Counted from the stretch's first letter, positions 38,200-50,067 are shown. The stretch is DNA of 64,000 nt from Rhodoferax sp. BAB1 (GCF_013334205.1 NZ_CP054424.1:1508001-1572000), one strand, 5' to 3'. Program-made: numbers and translations. The notes: generated by a model from the letters alone, not told the origin.

Positions 38200-38306
38200 T
38201 CCAAAGCCAGGAACGGACTGGCCAAGCAATCCACATGGTCAATCAGTGGATTGCTGGGCGTTAGGATAGCGCGATCTCGACGCGTTTGGCTATGTTTCCA
38301 GGAAAA

Positions 38307-39098
38307 TTAGCCCCTTGCACCTGCTGAATGTTGTGCGAAAGTGGACTTCATCTTTTCCTCATCGCCACTCCAGCTGCGCGGCTCCAGGCAACTCCGCTGG
38401 ATGTCCGGGTGTTGCGTATAGAAGAAAAATTCCAGAAGCGGATTGTTGCTTGCGACCAGCCGATCATGGAAGGCGCGGACTTCCAGTCCCAATACGCGGT
38501 GCGGAATATTGTTCTGCTTGGGCAGGAAAGTCTTGCCGGGAAGCACGTCTGCAAGGGTGAGCTGTTCGTACATGCGGTCCAGGGGGGGCCTCGCACCTAC
38601 AAGGATCCAGTCCACGTGGTTGTGCGCGCAGTACTGGTACACCGCTTTGAGAAGCAACATCCTGACCAGACGGCCAGGCATACCATGCGCCACCCCCAAA
38701 CGCCTGACTTCCGCTATCGTCTTGTTGCGCAACCCATCCGGTAAAGCGACGAATTGCTCCAGATTCAAGGGATTGACCCGATTCGTCTGAATGCGTACCG
38801 TCCCTAATGCAGATCCATCCACCTTTGATTCGGCGATCAGCAGGACCACCCCATCTTCAGTGTCGTCCTGTTCGGGCGTCTTGAGGGTCTCGGCGACCAG
38901 GGGCAAATGCCGGGCATAGGCCCGTTGACGTACTTCAACGACCTTCCTCAGATCGTCAGTATTGCTGGCCTGACGGACTGTGAACGGCAGGTATTGCTCG
39001 TTGGCCGGCACGGGCTGGTCCTCTTCGGGTTCCAGATAGGCGGGCGGGATGGGCATGGACCGAACGGAGACTTCAGTTCCCAGAAGATTGGTCGACAT
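38307..39098 (-). CDS. FeeM-like N-acyltransferase (GNAT fold)
   Basis: 263 aa from ATG 39098. The central region (FTVRQASNTDDLRKVVEVRQRAYARHL, LGTVRIQTN, IAEVRRLGVAHGMPGRLVRMLLLKAVYQYC) has the layout of N-acyl amino acid synthase FeeM and autoinducer-synthase-like acyltransferases. Such enzymes move an acyl chain from acyl carrier protein to an amino acid. I cannot confirm substrate residues. It may be co-transcribed with the downstream c-di-GMP gene. A plain GNAT acetyltransferase is the alternative. Confidence 0.6.
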   Translation of the reverse strand: MSTNLLGTEVSVRSMPIPPAYLEPEEDQPVPANEQYLPFTVRQASNTDDLRKVVEVRQRAYARHLPLVAETLKTPEQDDTEDGVVLLIAESKVDGSALGTVRIQTNRVNPLNLEQFVALPDGLRNKTIAEVRRLGVAHGMPGRLVRMLLLKAVYQYCAHNHVDWILVGARPPLDRMYEQLTLADVLPGKTFLPKQNNIPHRVLGLEVRAFHDRLVASNNPLLEFFFYTQHPDIQRSCLEPRSWSGDEEKMKSTFAQHSAGARG

Positions 39099-39315
39099 CA
39101 GTAGCACCTCAGGCTAGGGTTATTGCCCGTCTGGCTGAGTCCAGCCCCCCCAACGGACATGCCTCACTTTATGCCTTTGTCGTTAAAAAATTGAGTCGGG
39201 TTTTGCCTGATCTTCATGTAGGAATTTGTCTGACAGGGGCTCCCGGGCCTGTGGCACACTCGCTGACTTTGTTTCCCTTGACCGGCCTCCATGGCCGGTG
39301 GTTTACCCAAGAGTC

Positions 39316-41646
<2,331 letters not shown>

Positions 41647-41782
41647 GCCACAGGGCCGGAGGCGGCGGGCGGTGTGAACGGGTTCACGCCCCTGTCACCT
41701 GGGGGGCTGGCCGCTCGACGCAGCGGCTGAGGGCAGGACATAATGGCGCCATGAGCCAGAACGATGCCCGGAGACCGTAGCC

Positions 41783-42589
41783 ATGGAGTTGAATGCCCTG
41801 CTGGCGTCCCCCATCGTGCTGCCCAGCATCCCCAAAGTGGTCGCCTTGCTGCTCAGCGAGCTGGACCGCGAGGTCACCGACCTGAAGAACATCACCCAGC
41901 TCATCAGCACCGACCCGGCCCTGACCACGCGTGTGCTGCAGACCGCCAACACCCCCCTGTTCCGGCTCTCGGGCAAGGTCAACAGCGCCGCCGAGGCCCT
42001 GGCCATCCTGGAGCTTTCCCACATCCGCCAGATGGCAGCCGAGGCCGCCTCGGCCGCCTCGCTCAAGGGCATCCCCGGCATCAACCTGCCGCAGTTCTGG
42101 GTCTACAGCCTCAACGTCGCCAAGCTGGCGCGCTCGCTGGCCGGCGTGACCCGGCAGAACCAGGGTGCGGCCTTCACCTGCGGCCTGATCCATGCCATCG
42201 GTGAACTGGTCATGCATGCCGGCATGCCTGCCGAAATGGCCGTCTTGAACAAGGAACTCGGGCCCTTGGACCTCAAGCGCGCCAAGGCCGAGTTCCTGCG
42301 CTTTGGCTACAACTATGCCCATGTCGGTGCCGCTTATGCGCGCCAGTGGCGCTTCCCGCAGCCCATGGTCGACGCCCTGGAACACCAGTACGCGCCGTTT
42401 TCCAACAACGTCTACGAACCGTTGGCCGGGGTCATCCACCTCGCCACCTGGCGCGCCCGGGCCCGGGAAGCCCAGCTCAACGAGCGTGCCCTGGCCGTGA
42501 CCTTTCCCGGCGAAGTGGGCGAGGTGCTGGACCTGGACATCGACATGGTGCTGCAGCAGGACCCCTTCGACTGGTCCGCCCATACCTGA
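41783..42589 (+). CDS. HDOD-domain signalling protein
   Basis: 268 aa consisting almost wholly of an HDOD domain: LPSIPKVVALLLSELDRE, ISTDPALTTRVLQTANTPLFRL, SAAEALAILELSHIRQMA, GLIHAIGELVMHAG, and YNYAHVGAAYARQWRFP. HDOD proteins lack a full HD catalytic set and act as signalling adaptors. An AT-rich -10-like CATAAT at 41738-41743 precedes it. It is followed 34 bp later by the patatin-like gene. Confidence 0.92.
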   Translation: MELNALLASPIVLPSIPKVVALLLSELDREVTDLKNITQLISTDPALTTRVLQTANTPLFRLSGKVNSAAEALAILELSHIRQMAAEAASAASLKGIPGINLPQFWVYSLNVAKLARSLAGVTRQNQGAAFTCGLIHAIGELVMHAGMPAEMAVLNKELGPLDLKRAKAEFLRFGYNYAHVGAAYARQWRFPQPMVDALEHQYAPFSNNVYEPLAGVIHLATWRARAREAQLNERALAVTFPGEVGEVLDLDIDMVLQQDPFDWSAHT

Positions 42590-42623
42590 GAGGCTGCGTG
42601 CCGGTTTCCCCGATTCTTCCTGC

Positions 42624-43736
42624 ATGAAAGCCTTGAGTCTGTACGCCGGGCCGGCGGCCCGCGAGCACATCCGCCAGCACGGCCTGTTGCCGGCCCACAT
42701 CCACACCATCCCGGCGGCGGCCGGTGGCCCCAAGGGACTGATCCTGGGCGCGCTGGACCGCTACCTCTTCGGCCAATGGCTACCGCAATCGGCCCAGCCG
42801 GTCGACCTGGTCGGTGCCTCCATCGGGGCCTGGCGCATGGCCACCGCCTGCCTGGACGACCCGGTGGCCGCCTTCGAGCGCCTGGAGCACGACTACATCC
42901 GCCAGCATTACGAGTTCCGGCCCGGCAACAAGCTGCCCAGCGCCCGCCACGTGAGCGAGATGTTCGGGCAGAACCTGCGCTCTTTTTATGGCGGCCGTGA
43001 AACGCAGGTGCTGCAGCATCCGCGTTACCACCTGCATGTCCTGACCTCGCGGGGCCGCCATATCTTGCGGCGCGAGCACGGCCTGCGCACGCCACTGGGT
43101 TATCTGGGGGCCTTCCTCACCAATTCAGTACAGCGCAAGGCCATGGGCGCCTGGCTGGAACGCGTGGTGTTTTCCACCCGCAGCGCGCCTTTGCCTGGCG
43201 CACCCTGCGCAGCGCTGCCCTTTGACAGCCACGACTATCGCACCCGACAACTCCCTCTGGACAAGGCCAATTTCTACCCGGCCCTGCAGGCCAGCTGCTC
43301 CATTCCCTTTGCGCTGCAGGCCGTGCACGACATCCCCGGCGCGCCGCCCGGCGCCTACTGGGACGGCGGTATCACCGACTACCACCTGCACCTGAACTAC
43401 GCCGCGGCACCCGATGCGGCGCAGCGGCCCGGCCTGGTGCTATACCCGCATTTCCAGCGCGCCGTGGTGCCGGGCTGGCTGGACAAGGGATTGCCGTGGC
43501 GGCACCGGGCCACGCAGCACCTGGACAACATGCTGCTGCTGGCGCCGAACCCCGAATGGATCCGGACCCTGCCCAACGGCAAGCTGCCCGACCGCAAGGA
43601 CTTCACCTACTACGGCAACGACCTGGCCGCGCGCGTGCAGGTCTGGAGCCAGGCCGTGCAGATGAGCCGCCAGCTGGCCGACGAGTTCCAGGCCTGGCTG
43701 GACCAGCCGGACCCGGCGCGGCTGCAGCCCCTGTGA
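42624..43736 (+). CDS. Patatin-like phospholipase
   Basis: 370 aa. Patatin elements are visible: a glycine-rich oxyanion loop AAGGPKG near 30, nucleophile motif GASIG near 68, and the catalytic Asp in YWDGGITDYH near 250. These support a Ser-Asp lipase dyad acting on acyl lipids. No signal peptide is seen. Substrate is unknown. Confidence 0.82.
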   Translation: MKALSLYAGPAAREHIRQHGLLPAHIHTIPAAAGGPKGLILGALDRYLFGQWLPQSAQPVDLVGASIGAWRMATACLDDPVAAFERLEHDYIRQHYEFRPGNKLPSARHVSEMFGQNLRSFYGGRETQVLQHPRYHLHVLTSRGRHILRREHGLRTPLGYLGAFLTNSVQRKAMGAWLERVVFSTRSAPLPGAPCAALPFDSHDYRTRQLPLDKANFYPALQASCSIPFALQAVHDIPGAPPGAYWDGGITDYHLHLNYAAAPDAAQRPGLVLYPHFQRAVVPGWLDKGLPWRHRATQHLDNMLLLAPNPEWIRTLPNGKLPDRKDFTYYGNDLAARVQVWSQAVQMSRQLADEFQAWLDQPDPARLQPL

Positions 43737-43759
43737 TCTTCCAACCCGGAGAACTGCCC

Positions 43760-43921
43760 ATGAACAAACTACTCACCCTGATCGCGGCCCTGATGCTGCT
43801 GACGGCCTGCTCGCCCGAAGTCGGCAGCAAGGCCTGGTGTGAACAGCTGCAGGCCAAGCCCAAGGGCGACTGGACGGCCAACGAGGCGGCGGACTACGCC
43901 AAGAACTGCCTGTTCAAGTAA
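43760..43921 (+). CDS. Small lipoprotein, DUF3012-like
   Basis: 53 aa with a lipobox, LLTACS, after a short hydrophobic signal, so lipidation at Cys18 is expected. The mature peptide (EVGSKAWCEQLQAKPKGDWTANEAADYAKNCLF) matches DUF3012 proteins and has two further Cys. A GGAGAA site lies 9 bp upstream. Function unknown. Confidence 0.85.
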   Translation: MNKLLTLIAALMLLTACSPEVGSKAWCEQLQAKPKGDWTANEAADYAKNCLFK

Positions 43922-43926
43922 GCGGT

Positions 43927-45063
43927 TTACATCGCCTGCTGCAGCAGGCTCCGGTAGTCCTCCGCACTGGCGATGCGCGGGTTGGTCTTGTGGCAGTGGT
44001 CGGCCAGGGCGCCGCTGATGACCTGGTCGAACTGGCTTTCACTCACGCCCAGTTCACGCAGGCCGCTGGCCAGGCCCAGGCGGGCGTTCATGTCCCTGAT
44101 CGCTTCCCCGATGTCACCGGCCGAGTCCAGGCTCATGGCCTGGGCCAAACGCAGCAGGCGCGACTCCTTCTGGATCGACTTCGCCCCCGCGTTGAAATTG
44201 ATGACCGCCGGCAGGAACATGGCGTTGAGCGTGCCATGGTGCAGGCGCGGGTCCACGCCGCCCAGGCTGTGGCTCAGGGAATGCACGCAGCCCAGGCCTT
44301 TCTGGAAGGCCATGGCACCCTGCATGCTGGCGCTCATGAGGTTCAGGCGCGCTTCGCGGTCGCTGCCATCCTTGGTGGCGCGCTCGATGTGCGCCCAGGC
44401 GCGCTGCAGGCCGTCCAGGGCAATGCCGTCGGCCGGCGGGTTGAAGGCCGGCGCCATGAAGGTTTCCATGCAGTGCGCGATGGCGTCCATGCCGGTGGCG
44501 GCAGTCAGCTTCGGGGGCAGGCCCAGGGTGAGCTCGGGGTCGCAGATGGCGGTCTTGGGCACCAGAAACCAGGAATGGAAGCCCAGCTTGCGCCCGTCGT
44601 CCACGATCAGAATCGCGCCGCGCGCCACCTCGCTGCCGGTGCCGGCCGTGGTGGGCACGGCGATCAGTGGTGCCACCCGTTCCGTGATCTTCGGCGATCC
44701 ACCCTCGATGGTGGCGTAGGTCTTGAGCGGGCCCTCGTGCGTGGCGGTGATGGCCACGCCCTTCGCGCAGTCGATGGCGCTGCCACCGCCCACGGCGATC
44801 AGGCCGTCACAGCCCTGGGCCTTGTAGAGTGTGGTGGCAGCCCGTATCGCGGACTCGGTGGGGTTGGACGGGGTCTGGTCGAACACGGCCGGGTCCATGC
44901 CGGGCAGGGCGTCGAGCGCCTTCTGCAGCAGGCCAGCCGCCTTGACTCCAGCGTCGGTCACGATCAGCGGACGGCTGATGCCGCTGCGCTCGCACTCCTG
45001 TTTCAGCAGCTTGATGGCACCGAAATCGAACTGGACCTGGGTGATGTAGTAGATAAGCGCCAT
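43927..45063 (-). CDS. Iron-containing alcohol dehydrogenase
   Basis: 378 aa Fe-ADH: GGGSAIDCAKG nucleotide motif near 93, PTTAGTGSEV near 137, DAIAHCMETF, and the metal-binding His residues in GCVHSLSHSLGG and LHHGTLNAMFLP. It oxidises or reduces small alcohols/aldehydes or 4-hydroxybutyrate-type substrates with NAD(P). It converges on the DUF3012 gene with 5 bp between stops and diverges from the esterase gene. Confidence 0.93.
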   Translation of the reverse strand: MALIYYITQVQFDFGAIKLLKQECERSGISRPLIVTDAGVKAAGLLQKALDALPGMDPAVFDQTPSNPTESAIRAATTLYKAQGCDGLIAVGGGSAIDCAKGVAITATHEGPLKTYATIEGGSPKITERVAPLIAVPTTAGTGSEVARGAILIVDDGRKLGFHSWFLVPKTAICDPELTLGLPPKLTAATGMDAIAHCMETFMAPAFNPPADGIALDGLQRAWAHIERATKDGSDREARLNLMSASMQGAMAFQKGLGCVHSLSHSLGGVDPRLHHGTLNAMFLPAVINFNAGAKSIQKESRLLRLAQAMSLDSAGDIGEAIRDMNARLGLASGLRELGVSESQFDQVISGALADHCHKTNPRIASAEDYRSLLQQAM

Positions 45064-45133
45064 GGTTTTTTGTCTCCGCGGTGTACGATCAAAAACTTCG
45101 AATCAGGCCACTTTAGCAAGCAAATCCGCCTCC

Positions 45134-46093
45134 ATGAGTCACCAACGCAACCCGCGTGCCCTGCTGACCCCCGCCATGCACCAGGTGCTGGACCGCATGG
45201 CGCGGGTGCGGCAGCTGCCCCTGCATGCTCTGAGCCCGCAGCAGGCGCGCCAGGTCTACGAGGTGGGCTCCAGCATGCTGGACATACCCGGCCACAAGCT
45301 GGCGCGGGTGCAGGACCTGCAGATCCCGGTACGGGATGGCCAGTCCATCCCGGCCCGGCTTTATGCGCCGACGCAGGACAAGCTGCCGGTGCTCGTCTAC
45401 TTCCACGGCGGCGGCTTCACTATCGGCAGTGTGGCCACGCACGATGCCCTGTGCCGTCACCTGAGCCATCTGGCGCACTGCGCCGTGGTCTCGGTAGATT
45501 ACCGGCTGGCACCCGAACACAAGTTTCCGACCGCCTCCAACGACGCCTGGGATGCCCTGCAGTGGCTGGCTGCGCAGGCTGGCGCGCTGGGCCTGGACGG
45601 CAGCCACCTGGCCGTGGGCGGCGACAGCGCGGGTGGGACGCTGGCCATCGTCTGCGCCATCGAGGCGCGCGACGCCGGCCTGCCGCTGGCCCTGCAACTG
45701 CTGTTCTACCCGGGCTGCGCCGCCCATCAGGACACGCCCTCGCACAAGACTTTTGCCCATGGCTTCGTGATCGAGGAGCCCCACATCACGTATTTCTTTA
45801 ATCACTACGTCAACACCCCGGCCGACCGCGATGACTGGCGCTTCGCGCCGCTGCTGGCACCCGATGTGGACGGCGTGGCGCCGGCCTGGATCGGCCTGGC
45901 CGAATGCGACCCGCTGGTGGACGAGGGCGTGATGTACGCCGACAAGCTGCGCGCCGCCGGTGTGGCCGTGGACCTGGAGATCTACCGCGGCATGGTGCAC
46001 GAGTTCATCAAGATGGGCCGAGCCATTCCCGAAGCCCTGCAGGCGCATGCCGATGCCGCCCGCGCCCTGAAACACGCCTTCCAGACCGCATGA
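45134..46093 (+). CDS. Alpha/beta-hydrolase esterase (HSL family)
   Basis: 319 aa from ATG 45134. HSL-family features are the oxyanion motif HGGGFTIGS near 102, nucleophile GDSAGG near 172, Asp in LAECDPLVDEG near 260 and His in YRGMVHEFIKMG near 292. It is a carboxylesterase acting on short acyl esters, cytosolic. The stop overlaps the next ATG (ATGA). Confidence 0.93.
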   Translation: MSHQRNPRALLTPAMHQVLDRMARVRQLPLHALSPQQARQVYEVGSSMLDIPGHKLARVQDLQIPVRDGQSIPARLYAPTQDKLPVLVYFHGGGFTIGSVATHDALCRHLSHLAHCAVVSVDYRLAPEHKFPTASNDAWDALQWLAAQAGALGLDGSHLAVGGDSAGGTLAIVCAIEARDAGLPLALQLLFYPGCAAHQDTPSHKTFAHGFVIEEPHITYFFNHYVNTPADRDDWRFAPLLAPDVDGVAPAWIGLAECDPLVDEGVMYADKLRAAGVAVDLEIYRGMVHEFIKMGRAIPEALQAHADAARALKHAFQTA

Positions 46094-46977
46094 GCAAGCA
46101 CACCACCACCCGCGCCGACTTCCGTTTCTTCCACCGCCTGCGCGTGCGCTGGGCCGAAGTGGACATGCAGAAGATCGTCTTCAACGCGCATTACCTGATG
46201 TATTTCGACACGGCCATCACCGACTACTGGCGGGCGCTGGCCATGCCCTATGTGGAAGCCATGGAGCAGCTGGGCGGCGACCTGTATGTCAAGAAGGCCA
46301 CGCTGGAATACCACGCCTCGGCGCGCTACGACGACACACTCGACATCGGCCTGTGTTGCGAACGCATCGGCAATTCCTCGCTGACCTTCCGTGGCGCTGT
46401 CTTCCGCGGGGACGCGCTGCTGATCAGCGGCGAGCTGGTCTATGTGTATGCCGATCCGGCCAGCCAGACCTCGAAGCCCGTGCCCCAGGCCCTGCGGGAC
46501 ACGCTGACGGGATTTGAGGCGGGCCAGCCCATGGTGGACATCCGCCTGGGCGCCTGGGCGCAGCTGGGTGAGGCGGCGCGCCGGGTGCGCACCGAGGTCT
46601 TCGTGCAGGAGCAGCAGATCCCGCTGGAAATGGAATGGGACGAGGACGACGCCACGGCCCTGCACGCCGTGGCCTACAACCGCCTGGGCATGCCGGTGGC
46701 CACGGGCCGTCTGCTGCAGCACGGACCTGATGTCGCCAGGATCGGCCGCATGGCGGTCAGCCGCGTGCTGCGCGGCAGCGGCCTGGGGCGCGACATCCTG
46801 CAGGCCTTGATGCAGGCAGCCCGGCAGCGCGGCGACCGCACCGTGGTGCTGCATGCCCAGCGCAGCGCCGAGGGTTTCTACCGTCAGCTCGGCTTCGAAG
46901 GGCAGGGTGAGCCCTTCGAGGAAGCCGGCATCCCCCACCTGGAGATGCGCCGGGCGCTGACGGGAGCCGCTGCGTGA
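46090..46977 (+). CDS. YbgC-type thioesterase fused to GNAT acetyltransferase
   Basis: 295 aa. Residues about 12-140 are a hotdog domain of the YbgC/FadM type (RVRWAEVDMQKIVFNAHYLMYFDTAITDYW), with Asp at the usual active-site position of the DxxxxVxxxxY pattern. Residues about 150-290 are a GNAT domain (RTEVFVQEQQIPLEMEWDEDD, then IGRMAVSRVLRGSGLGRDILQALM with the acetyl-CoA pyrophosphate loop, and FYRQLGF) like ElaA. Both halves normally occur as separate proteins. The frame is uninterrupted across the linker. It overlaps its neighbours on both sides (ATGA; GTGA). Confidence 0.9.
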   Translation: MSKHTTTRADFRFFHRLRVRWAEVDMQKIVFNAHYLMYFDTAITDYWRALAMPYVEAMEQLGGDLYVKKATLEYHASARYDDTLDIGLCCERIGNSSLTFRGAVFRGDALLISGELVYVYADPASQTSKPVPQALRDTLTGFEAGQPMVDIRLGAWAQLGEAARRVRTEVFVQEQQIPLEMEWDEDDATALHAVAYNRLGMPVATGRLLQHGPDVARIGRMAVSRVLRGSGLGRDILQALMQAARQRGDRTVVLHAQRSAEGFYRQLGFEGQGEPFEEAGIPHLEMRRALTGAAA

Positions 46978-49145
46978 AGTTGTTGACGACAGCGACGGAC
47001 TGGCCGCGCGGCTACGACCGCGTCGTGCTCGTGCTGGCGGCCATGCTGCTGCTGGTGCCGGCCGTCGGCGTGCCCAGCGAGCTTCTGCTGCAGGACACGC
47101 TGAAGTCGGCCCTGGTGGCCTTCGGGACGCTGGGGGCCGCTTTGCTGCTGTGCTGGCAAAACCTGCGCACAGCGCAAACGCTGCGCTGGCATCCCCTGCT
47201 GTGGCTGCCCCTGCTGCTGCTGGCCTGGGCGCTGGGCAGCATGGCCTGGTCGCACACCTACCTGGCCGCCGTGGAAGCGGTGCGCTGGTTCGTCTTCGCA
47301 CTGCTGCTCTGGCTTGGCCTGCAGGTCCTGCAGCGCAGCAACCTGTCCATGCTGGCCAATGGAATCCACTGGGGGGCCGTTGTAGCCGCGCTCTGGGCCG
47401 CCCTGCAGTTCTGGACCGATTTGCGCCTTTTCCCACAGGCCGCCATGCCGGGGGCAACCTTTTCCAACCGCAACTTCCTGGCCGAGTACCTGGTCTGTGC
47501 ACTGCCGTTCTCCGTCTGGTTGGTCGCGCAGTCGCAGGGGACGGGGCAAGTGGTGTTGCGGGTCTTCACCTTGGCCTTCACCCTTCTGGCTCTCCTGATG
47601 ACAGGCACACGCTCGGCCCTGTTGGCCCTGCTGGCACTGACTCCGGTGCTGCTGCTCGTGCTTTACCTGTTTCGGGCACAGTTCGTCTGGCCGGGCTGGT
47701 CACGCGCGCAAAAAGCGCTGGCGCTGGCGGTCTTTGCGCTAACGCTGCTGGGCCTGGGTTCGGTGCCTATCGGCAATGCACAGCTACGAAATGAGAATCC
47801 GGGCCGCACGACGCTGGAACGCAGCCTCTGGCGCGTGCAACTGATAGCTGCCCAGCAGGAATACGCGGCTGCCGGTTCAGTCGGCACCCGGTTTGCCATG
47901 TGGCAGGCCAATGCCCGACTGGTGCAGGCACACCCCTGGACTGGCGTCGGTGCGGGTGCCTGGGAGGTCCAGATCCCGCGCTACCAGGCCGAGGGCATGA
48001 CCCTCGAAGAAGACTATTACGCCCACAATGAGCCGCTGCAGCTGGTGGCCGAATACGGACTGGTGGGCTGGCTCTTCCTGCTCGCCCTGGTCGCCTACCT
48101 GCTGCAGGCCGCATGGCGCACTTGGCAGCTCCGGGGCGGGGCGCATGAGGCCGAGGCACCCGGGCGTGCCCTGGCCCTGGCTTCCCTGCTGGCCCTGACA
48201 ATCGTCGGTCTGGCCGGTTTTCCCTGGCATCTGGCCGCTACCGGTGCACTCTTTGCCATTTGCCTGTCCCTGCTGGCCGCCTCGGACCGGGTGTTGACTG
48301 CGGACACAGCCGCCCCCTGGATCAGCAGGGTCAGTGCCTGGCGCGTGCCGGCCTGGGGCTGGCGCCTGGCGAGTCTCCTGTTGCTGGTCGGCCTGCTGCT
48401 GGCAGCGTGGATCCTGCACCAGGCATGGGCCAGCGAATCCCGTCTGGTGCGCGCGGCCCAACTGGCCCTGAGCATCAGTGCCTCGGGGCGTGCGGACGAC
48501 CCATCATGGGACGCCCACAAGGCAGAGATGCTGCAACTGGTGCGCGAGGGCATCGCCATCCATCCGCACTATCGCAAGATCACACCCATGGTGGCAGACG
48601 AACTGGTTCGCTGGGGAGACTGGCGCAATGCCATATGGATCTGGGAATCGGTGGATGTCTCGCGTCCCTACATCGTGGTGCTGATGACCAACCTGGGGCG
48701 CGCCTACGTACAAGCGGGTGACCAGGCCCGTGCCCGGTCCTATCTGGAACGGGCGCAGGCCCTGCAACCCCGTGCCGTCGAAGTGCGCTCACTGCAGGTA
48801 ACGCTGTTGCGGCAGACCGGCCAGGAAGCCCAGGCCCACGACATCGCCCGGGCCAGCCTGGCCCAGGGCATCTACGACTACGAACTGCTGAGCCAGGCCT
48901 ATCAGCTGGGCGTGCGGCGCCAGGACTGGCCCCTGGCCATCGAGGCGCTGACCCTGCGCGTGCGCGGCTGGCCCGCAACAGCCGTCGAAGGCTGGTTGCG
49001 GCTGGCGCAGATCCACGACTCACCCCAGGTGCAGGACCCGGCGCGCGCACTGCAGGCCTACCGTGCGGCCCTGCAGGCACTGCCCGAGGATCAGCGGGAG
49101 AACTTGCGCCGGCAGATCCCCCTGCCTTATCGCAACCGGCTTTGA
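46974..49145 (+). CDS. O-antigen ligase/O-oligosaccharyltransferase-like membrane protein (PglL/Wzy_C type)
   Basis: 723 aa, GTG start overlapping the previous stop. About ten to twelve membrane segments fill residues 15-460. The sequence FSNRNFLAEYLVCALPFSVWL and the loop segment TGVGAGAWEVQ followed by AHNEPLQLVAEYGLVGW with the conserved His are the Wzy_C/PglL pattern. The C-terminal 220 residues are TPR-like (YVQAGDQARARSYLERAQAL). Such proteins transfer lipid-linked glycans to pilin or lipid A. No glycan genes are nearby. PglL and WaaL cannot be separated by eye. Confidence 0.82.
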   Translation: MKLLTTATDWPRGYDRVVLVLAAMLLLVPAVGVPSELLLQDTLKSALVAFGTLGAALLLCWQNLRTAQTLRWHPLLWLPLLLLAWALGSMAWSHTYLAAVEAVRWFVFALLLWLGLQVLQRSNLSMLANGIHWGAVVAALWAALQFWTDLRLFPQAAMPGATFSNRNFLAEYLVCALPFSVWLVAQSQGTGQVVLRVFTLAFTLLALLMTGTRSALLALLALTPVLLLVLYLFRAQFVWPGWSRAQKALALAVFALTLLGLGSVPIGNAQLRNENPGRTTLERSLWRVQLIAAQQEYAAAGSVGTRFAMWQANARLVQAHPWTGVGAGAWEVQIPRYQAEGMTLEEDYYAHNEPLQLVAEYGLVGWLFLLALVAYLLQAAWRTWQLRGGAHEAEAPGRALALASLLALTIVGLAGFPWHLAATGALFAICLSLLAASDRVLTADTAAPWISRVSAWRVPAWGWRLASLLLLVGLLLAAWILHQAWASESRLVRAAQLALSISASGRADDPSWDAHKAEMLQLVREGIAIHPHYRKITPMVADELVRWGDWRNAIWIWESVDVSRPYIVVLMTNLGRAYVQAGDQARARSYLERAQALQPRAVEVRSLQVTLLRQTGQEAQAHDIARASLAQGIYDYELLSQAYQLGVRRQDWPLAIEALTLRVRGWPATAVEGWLRLAQIHDSPQVQDPARALQAYRAALQALPEDQRENLRRQIPLPYRNRL

Positions 49146-49152
49146 GAGCCCC

Positions 49153-50067
49153 TCAGATGTCGTCAAGCAGCGGGTAGGGCAGGGGCAGAAGCTGCAATGC
49201 CGGTCCGCCGGCCTGTCCCAGTTGCAGGCTGGCTTCTGCCGCCGCCGTCTGCAGGGAAACGATGGCGTCGAAACCGCCATCCGGCGCCGCAGCTGCCTGG
49301 GCCACGATGCCGCAAGGCTGGCTGCTTTCCGCCGCGTCGAAAATTTCCTGGCCAGCCTGCATCGCGGCCTCGCTGTGCACCAGATAGCCGCGGCGCTTGA
49401 GCGTGCCGCGGAACTGGCTGCGCGCCACCACCTCCTGCCCGGGATAACAACCCTTCTTGAAATTGACGCCCCCCAGAGACTCGTAGTTGAGCATCTGCGG
49501 CACGAAGGCCTCGAAGATGGTCTGGGTCAGCGTGGCCACGCCGCTGCGCACCTCGCTCCAGAGCCAGTCCTCGTGTTTCATCACGGTTCCCGCCGGCGCC
49601 GGTGTGCCGGCTGGCGCCACCCACAGGGCGCGGGGCATGCCATCGGCCGGGTAGAGATGCACCACGCTCGCCGCGCCGAGATCCTGGCGGCTCCAGGGCT
49701 TGTGGTCGCCGGGCACCAGGGCCTGCACAGGCTCACCGGCCAGGCCATACACGGCCCAATCCGCAGTCGCATCGCTGAGCTTGACCTTGGCGCGCAAGAC
49801 GAACATGGACAGGCGCTTGAGCGTGGGCGCCAGCAGGTCGCGGCTGCAGATCAGCAGGATGTCGGTGTGGCTGCGCTTGAAGGCGATGAAACTGGCCTGC
49901 ATGCGGCCCTTGGCCGAGCAGAAGGCCGCCAGGCGGGCTTCGGACAGGCCCAGCAGGGAAAAATCCTGGGTCAGCTGGCCATGCAGGAATTTGGCGGCAT
50001 CGTCGCCTTCGGCGCGGATCACGCCCAGATGGGGCAGGGGGGTCAGACCGTTCTGGATGGGGTTCAT
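49153..50067 (-). CDS. ygfZ: Folate-binding protein YgfZ (iron-sulfur cluster assembly)
   Basis: 304 aa. The invariant KGCYPGQEVVAR near 228 and an N-terminal GcvT-like fold (GDDAAKFLHGQLTQDF) identify YgfZ/CAF17, a tetrahydrofolate-dependent factor for repair or assembly of Fe-S enzymes such as MiaB. It diverges from mltG with 47 bp between, the usual neighbour order in betaproteobacteria. Confidence 0.95.
   Translation of the reverse strand: MNPIQNGLTPLPHLGVIRAEGDDAAKFLHGQLTQDFSLLGLSEARLAAFCSAKGRMQASFIAFKRSHTDILLICSRDLLAPTLKRLSMFVLRAKVKLSDATADWAVYGLAGEPVQALVPGDHKPWSRQDLGAASVVHLYPADGMPRALWVAPAGTPAPAGTVMKHEDWLWSEVRSGVATLTQTIFEAFVPQMLNYESLGGVNFKKGCYPGQEVVARSQFRGTLKRRGYLVHSEAAMQAGQEIFDAAESSQPCGIVAQAAAAPDGGFDAIVSLQTAAAEASLQLGQAGGPALQLLPLPYPLLDDI

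Noticed and set aside
39281..39299. ACCGGCC/GGCCGGT hairpin before tex considered as a riboswitch
   Set aside because: A single short stem with no further conserved structure; at most a 5'-UTR hairpin.
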